This document shows positions 32,954 through 47,645 of a stretch of 64,000 nucleotides of DNA, in pieces. This DNA is from Glandiceps talaboti. Taxonomy: Eukaryota; Hemichordata; Enteropneusta; Spengelidae. The notes under the pieces were generated by a model that saw only the letters and a program-made list of their open reading frames with translations, did no database searches and was not told the DNA's origin. The stretch is taken from NCBI RefSeq assembly GCF_964340395.1, contig NC_135567.1, positions 2,098,109 through 2,162,108 of the forward strand, given 5' to 3'. A program made the translations under genes and the position numbers. Every line of letters starts with the position of its first letter. The first letter of the stretch is position 1.

Positions 32954-33595
32954 AGTCAGTCAGTCAGTCAGTCAGTCAGTCAGTTAGCCAGCCAGCCAGT
33001 CAGTCAGTCAGTCAGTCAGTCAGTCAGTCAGTCAGCCAGCCAGCCAGCCAGCCAGTCAGTCAGTCAGTCAGTCAGTCAGTCAGTCAACTAGTCAGTCAGT
33101 CAGTTAGTCAGTTAGTCAGTCAGTCAGTCAGTCAGTCAGTCAGCCAGCTAGTCAGTAAGCCAGCCTGCCAGCCAGTCAGTCAGTCAGTCAGTCAGTCAGT
33201 CAGTCAGTCAGTCAGTCAGTCAGTCAGTCAGTCAGTCAGTCAGTCAGTCAGCCAGCCAGTCAGTCAGTCAGTCAGTCAGTCAGTCAGTCAGTCAGTCAAC
33301 TAGTCAGTCAGTCAGTTAGTCAGTTAGTCAGTCAGTCAGTCAGTCAGTCAGTCAGCCAGCTAGTCAGTAAGCCAGCCTGCCAGCCAGTCAGTCAGTCAGT
33401 CAGTCAGTCAGTCAGTCAGTCAGCCAGCCAGCCAGCCAGCCAGTCTGTCAGTCAGTCAGTCAGTCAGTCAGTCAGTCAGTCAGTCAGTCAGTCAGTCAGT
33501 CAGTCAGTCAGTCAGTCAGTCAGTCAGTCAGTCAGTCAGTCTGTATGTCTGTCTGTCTGTCTGTCTGTACGTCTCCATCTGTCTATGTCTGTCTA

Positions 33596-33632
<37 letters not shown>
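32954..33632. repeat. (CAGT)n / (CAGC)n / (CTGT)n array with internal higher-order repeat
   Basis: About 590 bp of CAGT with CAGC interruptions, then (TCTG)n. A distinctive variant block (caactagtcag ... ccagcctgccagccag) occurs at about 33085 and again at 33297, exactly 212 bp (53 tetramers) apart, so a larger block was duplicated inside the array. The Ser/Gln/Val-rich frame is an artefact. Confidence 0.95.
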
Positions 33633-33635
<3 letters not shown>

Positions 33636-33639
33636 ACAA

Positions 33640-35920
33640 CAAGACTCATATTTATACATTTTATGTACATTTTATTTCAATTATCAAATATAACATCTAG
33701 TCTAGATACATTGTAACTGAATACATTATACTCTTCCAATGCCAACTTAATGTTAATCACAGAATTACATGAATCGATAGGATAACCACAACACTGAGTT
33801 ACGTGTAATTCAACTCAGCTATCGTTTAACTGGATAATACAATATTTAAAAAAAAAACACGTTTTGATTCTTTTTGGGTGAGAAATGTAGACAAAAGGTG
33901 AAAAAAGAGGGGTGGGAGTGATGCAAATTTTTGGGGGAATCATTTCGTATCATAATTGACATCAAGCATGATTTTCAGAATGACATATGATACTAGTATG
34001 ACATCAATATCACATTAAGGTAAACCATTACTCTAGCAGATCTTTTATGAAATCAAAAAACTCCAACCAGTGCAACTTAACAAGTACAGATTTATTTACA
34101 TATTATCAATCTAAAAAAATCAGTACAGGGTTAGTCATATGACGTCATCTACTAACACTTGTCATGACGTCACACTGGTTGTCACAATTGCGTAGAGTAC
34201 ATTGCTATATCTAATTAGAAATTCGGTTATTAAGAATAAGTGACAAACAAACAAAAATGTTAGGACACAGTAAATAGTTAAACTCATTTGACATCAAAAT
34301 GTAAAAAGCAGTTTGAATAAATGAGCTCAGAACAAACACACAAAATAATAAAAGTAAACAAATCACACACATCATTCTTGGAAAAAAAATTCACCAGTCA
34401 CTTGTACATTAGAGAGTATAATTTTTGTTGACTTTAGAAAAAAAATTGTCTGTTTGAAAATTATTTGAAAAGTATTAGTACTGTGTGTTTGTAGAAAACA
34501 CTGCTTTTATTTGATGAAAATTATATTAAAAGAATACAGTATTCTAGAATTGGGTATTTAGGCTTCTAAGAATAGGATAACAAAAACATAAATAATCAAA
34601 AACATAAATAAACAAATAAACAAATAAAGAAATAAACAAACAAATAAGTGAACAAATAAATAAATAAACATGCATAGTAACAGTTTATCTGTGAATTGTG
34701 AAAAGATGGAGTACGTCCAAAAAACACAAATTTAAAACCGACTTTAAAAATCAAATGTAGGATGATTGTTTATTTACATGTAGATGTGAAAATATGATCT
34801 AAGTCCATCGATTTCTTCAAATTCTTGGTGAAAATGAAAATATCATCAAAATAAAGTTTTTGATTTTTTATAAATCTAAATATGAGCGAAAACTAAAAAG
34901 TGAGTAGTCAGTAGCACATATTGATAGTACCGAAGTAACTGCTTCAACAGCTGAGTCCAAGCTATTGACTATTAAAGCAAGGCGACTTACTATGTATGTA
35001 TAAAGTTCAAAGTTCAAAGTTTAAAGGTAATTTGGAAGGAAATCGTCACAAATGTGATGAACTGTGTAGACAGTGGTACATGTCGTTCCTGTAGCATAAT
35101 ATCTGTCATGTTGTCTGCACACCACAATTCGCGAAAGACGAATACACTCGATGGCATTTATAGACAAGACAACAATATAGCTCCAATAGCATATGATTAT
35201 TTCATACACTGCAGCTTGCTGTCACTATGAAATAGTTCTACAGTTACAAAGGTAGTAGTAGTCTGAATATAATTTATTCTGTGATCTCGTCCAAGATTGT
35301 TGTCGTTCGTGGCGTCCTTCACTTGCAAGAATGGAATACTTGTAAGGGTTCAGTCATGGATGACAAGGTTCGTTATTGAGACATAGGGTAGTAGTATTAA
35401 TCCGATGGTACAGGTCATGGGTTAACTTTCACCTTGTCATTCAGAATGAACAAGTTAATCCTTGCAAACGTAGTAGTAATAGGTGTAGTCCTAACAATTA
35501 AGCAACAATATCATCAACGATTTGTCACCTTAACAATTTCTTTCATTGATGTTACACATGAAGGGTTGTCAAGCTAGAGTCATAAAAGAAAGGTTAGAGT
35601 TGAAATGTCATGACAACAGTAATCTAGGGACTATAGGTACAGCGAGTGGAATGCAATCCATGTACGATTTGCGTATATCAGTTAAGAGTATTGATTTGAG
35701 AATGATGTACAAGTATCCTTGGTGATATATCCTGATTAATATTGTATATTGGTTGGTTACTTCACTCTCTGTAAAGAAATAAATGTTACTACATTAATCA
35801 TTGGATATCATGAATGTAAGCAAGGGTACTTCACTAGTTGAAAATAGACATTGGAACCTTTACATGTACATATACCAGTGACTGCTTGATTGATTGCTTG
35901 GCTACCCAACAAACTTAACT
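33640..35920. other. Non-coding; possible 3'-terminal exon on the minus strand
   Basis: AT-rich. On the minus strand a Cys-containing stretch (about 35209-35021: ...IVVCRQHDRYY, TGTTCTTVY, HHICDDF, stop at 35021) follows an acceptor-like ctgcag near 35214. It is followed by about 1.35 kb without repeats and an AATAAA near 33670. This could be a last exon with its 3' UTR, but no homologous domain was recognised. Also a (CAAATAAA)n-like run at 34590-34670. Confidence 0.25.
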
Positions 35921-35942
35921 AACTGACTGACTGACTGACTGA

Positions 35943-35977
<35 letters not shown>

Positions 35978-36053
35978 TCAGTCTGTCTGTCTGTCTGTCT
36001 GATTGATCACTGACTGACTGACTGACTTACTTAAGAAATTAACTGACTGACTG

Positions 36054-36085
<32 letters not shown>

Positions 36086-36092
36086 ACGGACG
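35921..36092. repeat. Compound tetranucleotide array (ACTG)n(GCTG)n(TCTG)n(ACTG)n(GACG)n
   Basis: Successive runs of related tetramers, each apparently derived from the previous one by one base change. Lies 150 bp left of the 111-bp satellite. Confidence 0.95.
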
Positions 36093-39000
36093 GACGGACG
36101 GACAGACTAATTGGTTCACCATCAATTCATTCATCTTGATTATACCATCTTGTCAAATGAGAGATTAAATGCCGTTCACATATTTTCTGAATACATGAGA
36201 GTTTGAATAATGCATAGTCAGACAGACAGTAATTTATTGAGGTATACAATTACAAGCGTTCTCCTAGACTATCTCTGTGTATGTTACTGAATGACTGGTA
36301 CATCTATATCACTCTGTCTGTAATGTAGTGAATCAATTCACAGATTAGAACATTTACTATATACAAGTGTTCTCCTAGACCATCTCTGTGTATGTTACTG
36401 AATGATTGGTACATCTATATCACTCTGTCTGTAATGTAGTGAATCAATTCACAAATTAGAACATTTACTATATACAAGTGTTCTCCTAGACTATATCTAT
36501 GTATGTTACTGAATGATTGGTACTTCTATATCACTCTGTCTGTAAAGTAGTGAATCAATTCACAAATTAGAACATTTACTATATACAAGTGTTCTCCTGG
36601 ACTATCTCTGTGTATGTTACTGAATGACTGGTACATCTATATCACTCTGTGTGTAATGTAGTGAATCAATTCACAGATTAGAACATTTACTATATACAAG
36701 TGTTCTCCTAGACTATATCTTTGTATGTTACTGAATGACTGGTACATCTATATCACTCTGTCTGTAATGTAGTGAATCAATTCACAGATTAGAACATTTA
36801 CTATATACAAGTGTTCTCCTAGACTATCTCTGTGTATGTTACTGAATGACTGGTACATCTATATCACTCTGTCTGTAATGTAGTGAATCAATTCACAGAT
36901 TAGAACATTTACTATATACAAGTGTTCTCCTAGACTATCTCTTTGTATGTTACTGAATGACTGGTACATCTATATCACTCTGTCTGTAATGTAGTGAATA
37001 AATTCACAGATTAGAACATTTACTTTATACAAGTGTTCTCCTAGACTATATCTTTGTATGTTACTGAATGACTGGTACATCTATATCACTCTGTCTGTAA
37101 AGTAGTGAATCAATTCACAAATTAGAACATTTACTATATACAAGTGTTCTCCTAGACTATCTCTGTGTATGTTACTGAATGACTGGTACATCTATATCAC
37201 TCTGTGTGTAAAGTAGTGAATCAATTCACAGATTAGAACATTTACTATATACAAGTGTTCTCCTAGACTATATCTTTGTATGTTACTGAATGACTGGTAC
37301 ATCTATATCACTCTGTCTGTAATGTAGTGAATCAATTCACAGATTAGAACATTTACTATATACAAGTGTTCTCCTAGACCATCTCTGTGTATGTTACTGA
37401 ATGATTGGTACATCTATATCACTCTGTCTGTAATGTAGTGAATCAATTCACAAATTAGAACATTTACTATATACAAGTGTTCTCCTAGACTATCTCTGTG
37501 TATGTTACTGAATGACTGGTACATCTATATCACTCTGTGTGTAAAGTAGTGAATTAATTCACAGATTAGAACATTTACTTTATACAAGTGTTCTCCTAGA
37601 CTATATCTGTGTATGTTACTGAATGACTGGTACATCTATATCACTCTGTCTGTAATGTAGTGAATCAATTCACAGATTAGAACATTTACTATATACAAGT
37701 GTTCTCCTAGACTATCTCTGTGTATGTTACTGAATGACTGGTATATCTATATCACTCTGTCTGTAATGTAGTGAATCAATTCACAGATTAGAACATTTAC
37801 TATATACAAGTGTTCTCCTAGACTATCTCTGTGTTTGTTACTGAATGACTGGTACATCTATATCACTCTGTGTGTAATGTAGTGAATCAATTCACAGATT
37901 AGAACATTTACTATATACAAGTGTTCTCCTAGACTATCTCTGTGTATGTTACTGAATGATTGGTACATCTATATCACTCTGTCTGTAATGTAGTGAATCA
38001 ATTCACAAATTAGAACATTTACTATATACAAGTGTTCTCCTAGACTATCTCTGTGTATGTTACTGAATGATTGGTACATCTATATCACTCTGTCTGTAAT
38101 GTAGTGAATCAATTCACAAATAAGAACATTTACTATGTACAAGTGTTCTCCTAGACTATCTCTGTGTATGTTACTGAATGATTGGTACATCTATATCACT
38201 CTGTCTGTAATGTAGTGAATCAATTCACAAATTAGAACATTTACTATATACAAGTGTTCTCCTAGACTATCTCTGTGTATGTTACTGAATGACTGGTACA
38301 TCTATATCACTCTGTGTGTAAAGTAGTGAATCAATTCACAGATTAGAACATTTACTTTATACAAGTGTTCTCCTAGACCATCTCTGTGTATGTTACTGAA
38401 TGATTGGTACATCTATATCACTCTGTCTGTAATGTAGTGAATCAATTCACAGATTAGAACATTTACTATATACAAGTGTTCTCCTAGACTATCTCTGTGT
38501 ATGTTACTGAATGATTGGTACATCTATATCACTCTGTGTGTAAAGTAGTGAATCAATTCACAAATTAGAACATTTACTATATACAAGTGTTCTCCTAGAC
38601 TATCTCTGTGTATGTTACTGAATGATTGGTACATCTATATCACTCTGTCTGTAAAGTAGTGAATCAATTCACAGATTAGAACATTTACTATATACAAGTG
38701 TTCTCCTAGACTATATCTATGTATGTTACTGAATGATTGGTACATCTATATCACTCTGTGTGTAATGTAGTGAATCAATTCACAGATTAGAACATTTACT
38801 TTATACAAGTGTTCTCCTAGACTATATCTATGTATGTTACTGAATGACTGGTACATCTATATCACTCTGTGTGTAATGTAGTGAATCAATTCACAGATTA
38901 GAACATTTACTTTATACAAGTGTTCTCCTAGACTATATCTATGTATGTTACTGAATGACTGGTACATCTATATCAGTCTGTCTGTAATGTAGTGAATCAA

Positions 39001-40420
39001 TTCACAGACTAGAACATTTACTATATGCAAGTGTTCTCCTAGACCATCTCTGTGTTTGTTACTGAATGACTGGTACATCTATATCACTCTGTGTGTAATG
39101 TAGTGAATCAATTCACAGATTAGAACATTTACTATATACAAGTGTTCTCCTAGACTATCTCTGTGTATGTTACTGAATGACTGGTACATCTATATCACTC
39201 TGTGTGTAAAGTAGTGAATCAATTCACAAATTAGAACATTTACTTTATACAAGTGTTCTCCTAGACTATATCTTTGTATGTTACTGAATGATTGGTACAT
39301 CTATATCACTCTGTCTGTAATGTAGTGAATCAATTCACAAATTAGAACATTTACTATATATAAGTGTTCTCCTCGACCATCTCTGTGTATGTTACTGAAT
39401 GACTGGTACATCTATATCACTCTGTCTGTAATGTAGTGAATCAATTCACAGATTAGAACATTTACTATATACAAGTGTTCTCCTAGACTATATCTGTGTA
39501 TGTTACTGAATGATTGGTATATCTATATCACTCTGTCTGTAATGTAGTGAATCAATTCACAGATTAGAACATTTACTATATACAAGTGTTCTCCTAGACT
39601 ATCTCTGTGTATGTTAATACTGAATGATTGGTACATCTATATCACTCTGTCTGTAATGTAGTGAATCAATTCACAGATTAGAACATTTACTATATACAAG
39701 TGTTCTCCTAGACTATATCTCTGTGTATGTTACTGAATGACTGGTACATCTATATCACTCTGTGTGTAAAGTAGTGAATCAATTCACAGATTAGAACATT
39801 TACTATATACAAGTGTTCTCCTAGACTATATCTGTGTTTGTTACTGAATGATTGGTATATCTATATCACTCTGTCTGTAATGTAGTGAATCAATTCACAA
39901 ATTAGAACATTTACTATATATAAGTGTTCTCCTAGACCATCTCTGTGTTTGTTACTGAATGATTGGTACATCTATATCACTCTGTCTGTAATGTAGTGAA
40001 TCAATTCACAGATTAGAAAATTTACTATATACAAGTGTTCTCCTAGACCATCTCTGTGTATGTTACTGAATGACTGGTACATCTATATCACTCTGTCTGT
40101 AAAGTAGTGAATCAATTCACAGATTAGAAAATTTACTATATACAAGTGTTCTCCTAGACTATCTCTGTGTATGTTACTGAATGACTGGTACATCTATATC
40201 ACTCTGTCTGTAAAGTAGTGAATCAATTCACAGATTAGAACATTTACTATATACAAGTGTTCTCCTAGACTATCTCTGTGTATGTTACTGAATGACTGGT
40301 CCATCTATATCACTCTGTCTGTAAAGTAGTGATAATCAATTCACAGATTAGAACATTTACTATATACAAGTGTTCTCCTAGACTATCTCTGTGTATGTTA
40401 CTGAATGATTGGTACATCTA

Positions 40421-42200
40421 ATAATCACTCTGTGTGTAAAGTAGTGAATCAATTCACAGATTAGAACATTTACTATATACAAGTGTTCTCCTAGACTATA
40501 TCTATGTATGTTACTGAATGATTGGTACATCTATATCACTCTGTGTGTAAAGTAGTGAATCAATTCACAGATTAGAACATTTACTTTATACAAGTGTTCT
40601 CCTAGACTATCTCTGTGTATGTTACTGAATGACTGGTACATCTATATCACTCTGTGTGTAAAGTAGTGAATCAATTCACAGATTAGAACATTTACTATAT
40701 ACAAGTGTTCTCCTAGACTATATCTATGTATGTTACTGAATGATTGGTACATCTATATCACTCTGTCTGTAAAGTAGTGAATCAATTCACAAATTAGAAC
40801 ATTTACTATATACAAGTGTTCTCCTAGACCATCTCTGTGTATGTTACTGAATGACTGGTACATCTATATCACTCTGTCTGTAATGTAGTGAATCAATTCA
40901 CAAATTAGAACATTTACTATATACAAGTGTTCTCCTAGACTATATCTGTGTATGTTACTGAATGATTGGTACTTCTATATCACTCTGTGTGTAAAGTAGT
41001 GAATCAATTCACAGATTAGAACATTTACTATATACAAGTGTTCTCCTAGACTATCTCTGTGTATGTTACTGAATGACTGGTACATCTATATCACTCTGTG
41101 TGTAATGTAGTGAATCAATTCACAGATTAGAACATTTACTATATACAAGTGTTCTCCTAGACTATCTCTGTGTTTGTTACTGAATGACTGGTACATCTAT
41201 ATCACTCTGTCTGTAATGTAGTGAATCAATTCACAGATTAGAACATTTACTATATACAAGTGTTCTCCTAGACTATATCTTTGTATGTTACTGAATGATT
41301 GGTACATCTAATAATCACTCTGTGTGTAAAGTAGTGAATCAATTCACAGATTAGAACATTTACTATATACAAGTGTTCTCCTAGACTATATCTATGTATG
41401 TTACTGAATGATTGGTACATCTATATCACTCTGTGTGTAAAGTAGTGAATCAATTCACAGATTAGAACATTTACTTTATACAAGTGTTCTCCTAGACTAT
41501 CTCTGTGTATGTTACTGAATGACTGGTACATCTATATCACTCTGTGTGTAAAGTAGTGAATCAATTCACAGATTAGAACATTTACTATATACAAGTGTTC
41601 TCCTAGACTATATCTATGTATGTTACTGAATGATTGGTACATCTATATCACTCTGTCTGTAAAGTAGTGAATCAATTCACAAATTAGAACATTTACTATA
41701 TACAAGTGTTCTCCTAGACCATCTCTGTGTATGTTACTGAATGACTGGTACATCTATATCACTCTGTCTGTAATGTAGTGAATCAATTCACAAATTAGAA
41801 CATTTACTATATACAAGTGTTCTCCTAGACTATATCTGTGTATGTTACTGAATGATTGGTACTTCTATATCACTCTGTGTGTAAAGTAGTGAATCAATTC
41901 ACAGATTAGAACATTTACTATATACAAGTGTTCTCCTAGACTATCTCTGTGTATGTTACTGAATGACTGGTACATCTATATCACTCTGTGTGTAATGTAG
42001 TGAATCAATTCACAGATTAGAACATTTACTATATACAAGTGTTCTCCTAGACTATCTCTGTGTTTGTTACTGAATGACTGGTACATCTATATCACTCTGT
42101 CTGTAATGTAGTGAATCAATTCACAGATTAGAACATTTACTATATACAAGTGTTCTCCTAGACTATATCTTTGTATGTTACTGAATGACTGGTACATCTA
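40421..42200. repeat. Higher-order duplication of 8 satellite units (890 bp)
   Basis: The rare variant ctaataatcactc is at 40419 and 41309, 890 bp apart (8 x 111 plus a 2-bp insertion). The following units carry the same order of variant states in both blocks for about 890 bp. Confidence 0.85.
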
Positions 42201-45200
42201 TATCACTCTGTGTGTAATGTAGTGAATCAATTCACAGATTAGAACATTTACTTTATACAAGTGTTCTCCTAGACTATCTCTGTGTATGTTACTGAATGAC
42301 TGGTACATCTATATCACTCTGTCTGTAATGTAGTGAATCAATTCACAAATTAGAACATTTACTATATACAAGTGTTCTCCTAGACTATCTCTGTGTATGT
42401 TACTGAATGACTGGTACATCTATATCACTCTGTCTGTAAAGTAGTGAATCAATTCACAGATTAGAACATTTACTATATACAAGTGTTCTCCTAGACCATC
42501 TCTGTGTATGTTACTGAATGACTGGTACATCTATATCACTCTGTCTGTAAAGTAGTGAATCAATTCACAGATTAGAACATTTACTATATACAAGTGTTCT
42601 CCTAGACTATATCTGTGTATGTTACTGAATGACTGGTACATCTATATCACTCTGTCTGTAATGTAGTGAATCAATTCACAGATTAGAACATTTACTTTAT
42701 ACAAGTGTTCTCCTAGACTATCTCTGTGTATGTTACTGAATGACTGGTACATCTATATCACTCTGTCTGTAATGTAGTGAATCAATTCACAGATTAGAAC
42801 ATTTACTATATACAAGTGTTCTCCTAGACTATCTCTGTGTATGTTACTGAATGACTGGTACATCTATATCACTCTGTGTGTAATGTAGTGAATCAATTCA
42901 CAGATTAGAACATTTACTATATACAAGTGTTCTCCTAGACTATATCTTTGTATGTTACTGAATGACTGGTACATCTATATCACTCTGTCTGTAATGTAGT
43001 GAATCAATTCACAGATTAGAACATTTACTTTATACAAGTGTTCTCCTCGACCATCTCTGTGTATGTTACTGAATGATTGGTACATCTATATCACTCTGTG
43101 TGTAAATTTTAGTAGTGAATCAATTCACAGATTAGAACATTTACTATATACAAGTGTTCTCCTAGACTATCTCTGTGTATGTTACTGAATGACTGGTACA
43201 TCTATATCACTCTGTCTGTAAAGTAGTGAATCAATTCACAGATTAGAACATTTACTATATACAAGTGTTCTCCTAGACTATATCTTTGTATGTTACTGAG
43301 TGACTGGTACATCTATATCACTCTGTCTGTAATGTAGTGAATCAATTCACAAATTAGAACATTTACTATATACAAGTGTTCTCCTAGACTATCTCTGTGT
43401 ATGTTACTGAATGACTGGTACATCTATATCACTCTGTCTGTAAAGTAGTGAATCAATTCACAGATTAGAACATTTACTATATACAAGTGTTCTCCTAGAC
43501 TATATCTGTGTATGTTACTGAATGACTGGTACATCTATATCACTCTGTCTGTAATGTAGTGAATCAATTCACAGATTAGAACATTTACTATATACAAGTG
43601 TTCTCCTAGACTATATCTGTGTATGTTACTGAATGACTGGTACATCTATATCACTCTGTCTGTAATGTAGTGAATCAATTCACAAATTAGAACATTTACT
43701 ATATATAAGTGTTCTCCTAGACTATATCTGTGTATGTTACTGAATGATTGGTACATCTATATCACTCTGTCTGTAATGTAGTGAATCAATTCACAGATTA
43801 GAACATTTACTATATACAAGTGTTCTCCTAGACTATCTCTGTGTATGTTACTGAATGATTGGTACATCTATATCACTCTGTGTGTAAAGTAGTGAATCAA
43901 TTCACAAATTAGAACATTTACTTTATACAAGTGTTCTCCTAGACCATCTCTGTGTATGTTACTGAATGATTGGTACATCTATATCACTCTGTCTGTAATG
44001 TAGTGAATCAATTCACAAATTAGAACATTTACTATATACAAGTGTTCTCCTGGACTATCTCTGTGTATGTTACTGAATGACTGGTACATCTATATCACTC
44101 TGTGTGTAATGTAGTGAATCAATTCACAGATTAGAACATTTACTATATACAAGTGTTCTCCTAGACTATCTCTGTGTATGTTACTGAATGACTGGTACAT
44201 CTATATCACTCTGTGTGTAATGTAGTGAATCAATTCACAGATTAGAACATTTACTATATACAAGTGTTCTCCTAGACTATCTCTGTGTATGTTACTGAAT
44301 GACTGGTACATCTATATCACTCTGTGTGTAATGTAGTGAATCAATTCACAGATTAGAACATTTACTATATACAAGTGTTCTCCTAGACTATATCTTTGTA
44401 TGTTACTGAATGACTGGTACATCTATATCACTCTGTGTGTAATGTAGTGAATCAATTCACAGATTAGAACATTTACTATATACAAGTGTTCTCCTAGACT
44501 ATATCTATGTATGTTACTGAATGACTGGTACATCTATATCACTCTGTCTGTAATGTAGTGAATCAATTCACAGATTAGAACATTTACTATATACAAGTGT
44601 TCTCCTAGACTATATCTATGTATGTTACTGAATGACTGGTACATCTATATCACTCTGTCTGTAAAGTAGTGAATCAATTCACAGATTAGAACATTTACTA
44701 TATACAAGTGTTCTCCTAGACTATATCTGTGTATGTTACTGAATGACTGGTACATCTATATCACTCTGTCTGTAATGTAGTGAATCAATTCACAGATTAG
44801 AACATTTACTATATACAAGTGTTCTCCTAGACTATATCTGTGTATGTTACTGAATGACTGGTACATCTATATCACTCTGTCTGTAATGTAGTGAATCAAT
44901 TCACAAATTAGAACATTTACTATATATAAGTGTTCTCCTAGACTATATCTGTGTATGTTACTGAATGATTGGTACATCTATATCACTCTGTCTGTAATGT
45001 AGTGAATCAATTCACAGATTAGAACATTTACTATATACAAGTGTTCTCCTAGACTATATCTGTGTATGTTACTGAATGACTGGTACATCTATATCACTCT
45101 GTGTGTAATGTAGTGAATCAATTCACAGATTAGAACATTTACTATATACAAGTGTTCTCCTAGACTATATCTGTGTATGTTACTGAATGACTGGTACATC

Positions 45201-46789
45201 TATATCACTCTGTGTGTAATGTAGTGAATCAATTCACAGATTAGAACATTTACTATATACAAGTGTTCTCCTAGACCATCTCTGTGTTTGTTACTGAATG
45301 ATTGGTACATCTATATCACTCTGTGTGTAATGTAGTGAATCAATTCACAGATTAGAACATTTACTATATACAAGTGTTCTCCTAGACTATCTCTGTGTAT
45401 GTTACTGAATGATTGGTACATCTATATCACTCTGTGTGTAAAGTAGTGAATCAATTCACAAATTAGAACATTTACTTTATACAAGTGTTCTCCTAGACCA
45501 TCTCTGTGTATGTTACTGAATGATTGGTACATCTATATCACTCTGTCTGTAATGTAGTGAATCAATTCACAAATTAGAACATTTACTATATACAAGTGTT
45601 CTCCTGGACTATCTCTGTGTATGTTACTGAATGACTGGTACATCTATATCACTCTGTGTGTAATGTAGTGAATCAATTCACAGATTAGAACATTTACTAT
45701 ATACAAGTGTTCTCCTAGACTATCTCTGTGTATGTTACTGAATGACTGGTACATCTATATCACTCTGTGTGTAATGTAGTGAATCAATTCACAGATTAGA
45801 ACATTTACTATATACAAGTGTTCTCCTAGACTATATCTTTGTATGTTACTGAATGACTGGTACATCTATATCACTCTGTGTGTAATGTAGTGAATCAATT
45901 CACAGATTAGAACATTTACTATATACAAGTGTTCTCCTAGACTATATCTATGTATGTTACTGAATGACTGGTACATCTATATCACTCTGTCTGTAATGTA
46001 GTGAATCAATTCACAGATTAGAACATTTACTATATACAAGTGTTCTCCTAGACTATATCTATGTATGTTACTGAATGATTGGTACATCTATATCACTCTG
46101 TGTGTAATGTAGTGAATCAATTCACAGATTAGAACATTTACTATATACAAGTGTTCTCCTAGACTATCTCTGTGTATGTTACTGAATGACTGGTACATCT
46201 ATATCACTCTGTGTGTAAAGTAGTGAATCAATTCACAGATTAGAACATTTACTATATACAAGTGTTCTCCTAGACTATCTCTATGTATGTTACTGAATGA
46301 CTGGTACATCTATATCACTCTGTCTGTAATGTAGTGAATCAATTCACAGATTAGAACATTTACTATATACAAGTGTTCTCCTAGACTATCTCTGTGTATG
46401 TTACTGAATGACTGGTACATCTATATCACTCTGTCTGTAAAGTAGTGAATCAATTCACAGATTAGAACATTTACTATATACAAGTGTTCTCCTAGACCAT
46501 CTCTGTGTATGTTACTGAATGACTGGTATATCTATATCACTCTGTCTGTAATGTAGTGAATCAATTCACAGATTAGAAAATTTACTATATACAAGTGTTC
46601 TCCTAGACCATCTCTGTGTATGTTACTGAATGATTGGTACATCTATATCACTCTGTCTGTAATGTAGTGAATCAATTCACAGATTAGAACATTTACTATA
46701 TACAAGTGTTCTCCTAGACCATCTCTGTGTATGTTACTGAATGATTGGTACATCTATATCACTCTGTCTGTAAAGTAGTGAATCAATTC

Positions 46790-47500
46790 ACAGATTAGAA
46801 TATTTTACTATATACAAGTGTTCTCCTAGACTATATCTATGTATGTTACTGAATGATTGGTACATCTATATCACTCTGTGTGTAATGTAGTGAATCAATT
46901 CACAGATAAGAACATTTACTATATACAAGTGTTCTCCTAGACCATCTCTGTGTATGTTACTGAATGATTGGTACATCTATATCACTGATCTGTCTGTAAT
47001 GTAGTGAATCAATTCACAGATTAGAATATTTACTATATACAAGTGTTCTCCTAGACTATATCTTTGTATGTTACTGAATGACTGGTACATCTATATCACT
47101 CTGTCTGTAAAGTAGTGAATCAATTCACAGATTAGAACATTTACTATATACAAGTGTTCTCCTAGACCATCTCTGTGTATGTTACTGAATGATTGGTACA
47201 TCTATATCACTCTGTCTGTAAAGTAGTGAATCAATTCACAGATTAGAATATTTTACTATATACAAGTGTTCTCCTAGACTATATCTATGTATGTTACTGA
47301 ATGATTGGTACATCTATATCACTCTGTGTGTAATGTAGTGAATCAATTCACAGATAAGAACATTTACTATATACAAGTGTTCTCCTAGACCATCTCTGTG
47401 TATGTTACTGAATGATTGGTACATCTATATCACTGATCTGTCTGTAATGTAGTGAATCAATTCACAGATTAGAATATTTACTATATACAAGTGTTCTCCT
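46790..47500. repeat. Higher-order duplication of 4 satellite units (448 bp)
   Basis: Private variants gaatattttac, agataagaac and cactgatctg occur in the same order twice, with the last at 46983 and 47431 (448 bp = 4 x 111 plus small insertions). This marks a recent tandem duplication near the right end. Confidence 0.85.
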
Positions 47501-47645
47501 AGACTATATCTTTGTATGTTACTGAATGACTGGTACATCTATATCACTCTGTCTGTAAAGTAGTGAATCAATTCACAGATTAGAACATTTACTATATACA
47601 AGTGTTCTCCTCGACTATCTCTTTGTATGTTACTGAATGATTGTA

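Larger units (their letters stand above)
36241..47645. repeat. 111-bp satellite array, about 103 units
   Basis: A head-to-tail array 11.4 kb long. Adjacent gtgttctcct starts at 36367 and 36478 differ by 111 bp, and the period holds to the last at 47602. The consensus runs from gtgttctcctagacta through gtatgttactgaatga, ggtacatctatatcactctg and tagtgaatcaattcaca to gattagaacatttactatata. Units differ mainly at a few two-state positions (ctatCtct/ctatAtct, gtCtgt/gtGtgt, aaTgta/aaAgta, gaCtgg/gaTtgg, caCaGa/cacaAa), reused in different combinations, which signals conversion or unequal exchange. Each unit has the dyad GTGAAT.CA.ATTCAC. Stops occur in all frames, so it is non-coding. Ends abruptly into unique DNA on the right. 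Confidence 0.98.

Noticed and set aside
32878-33303. Ser/Gln/Val-repeat protein
   Set aside because: Translation of the (CAGT)n array.
36241-47645. CRISPR-like array (regular repeats)
   Set aside because: The whole 111-bp unit is repeated with no unique spacers, and the context is animal nuclear DNA; it is a satellite.
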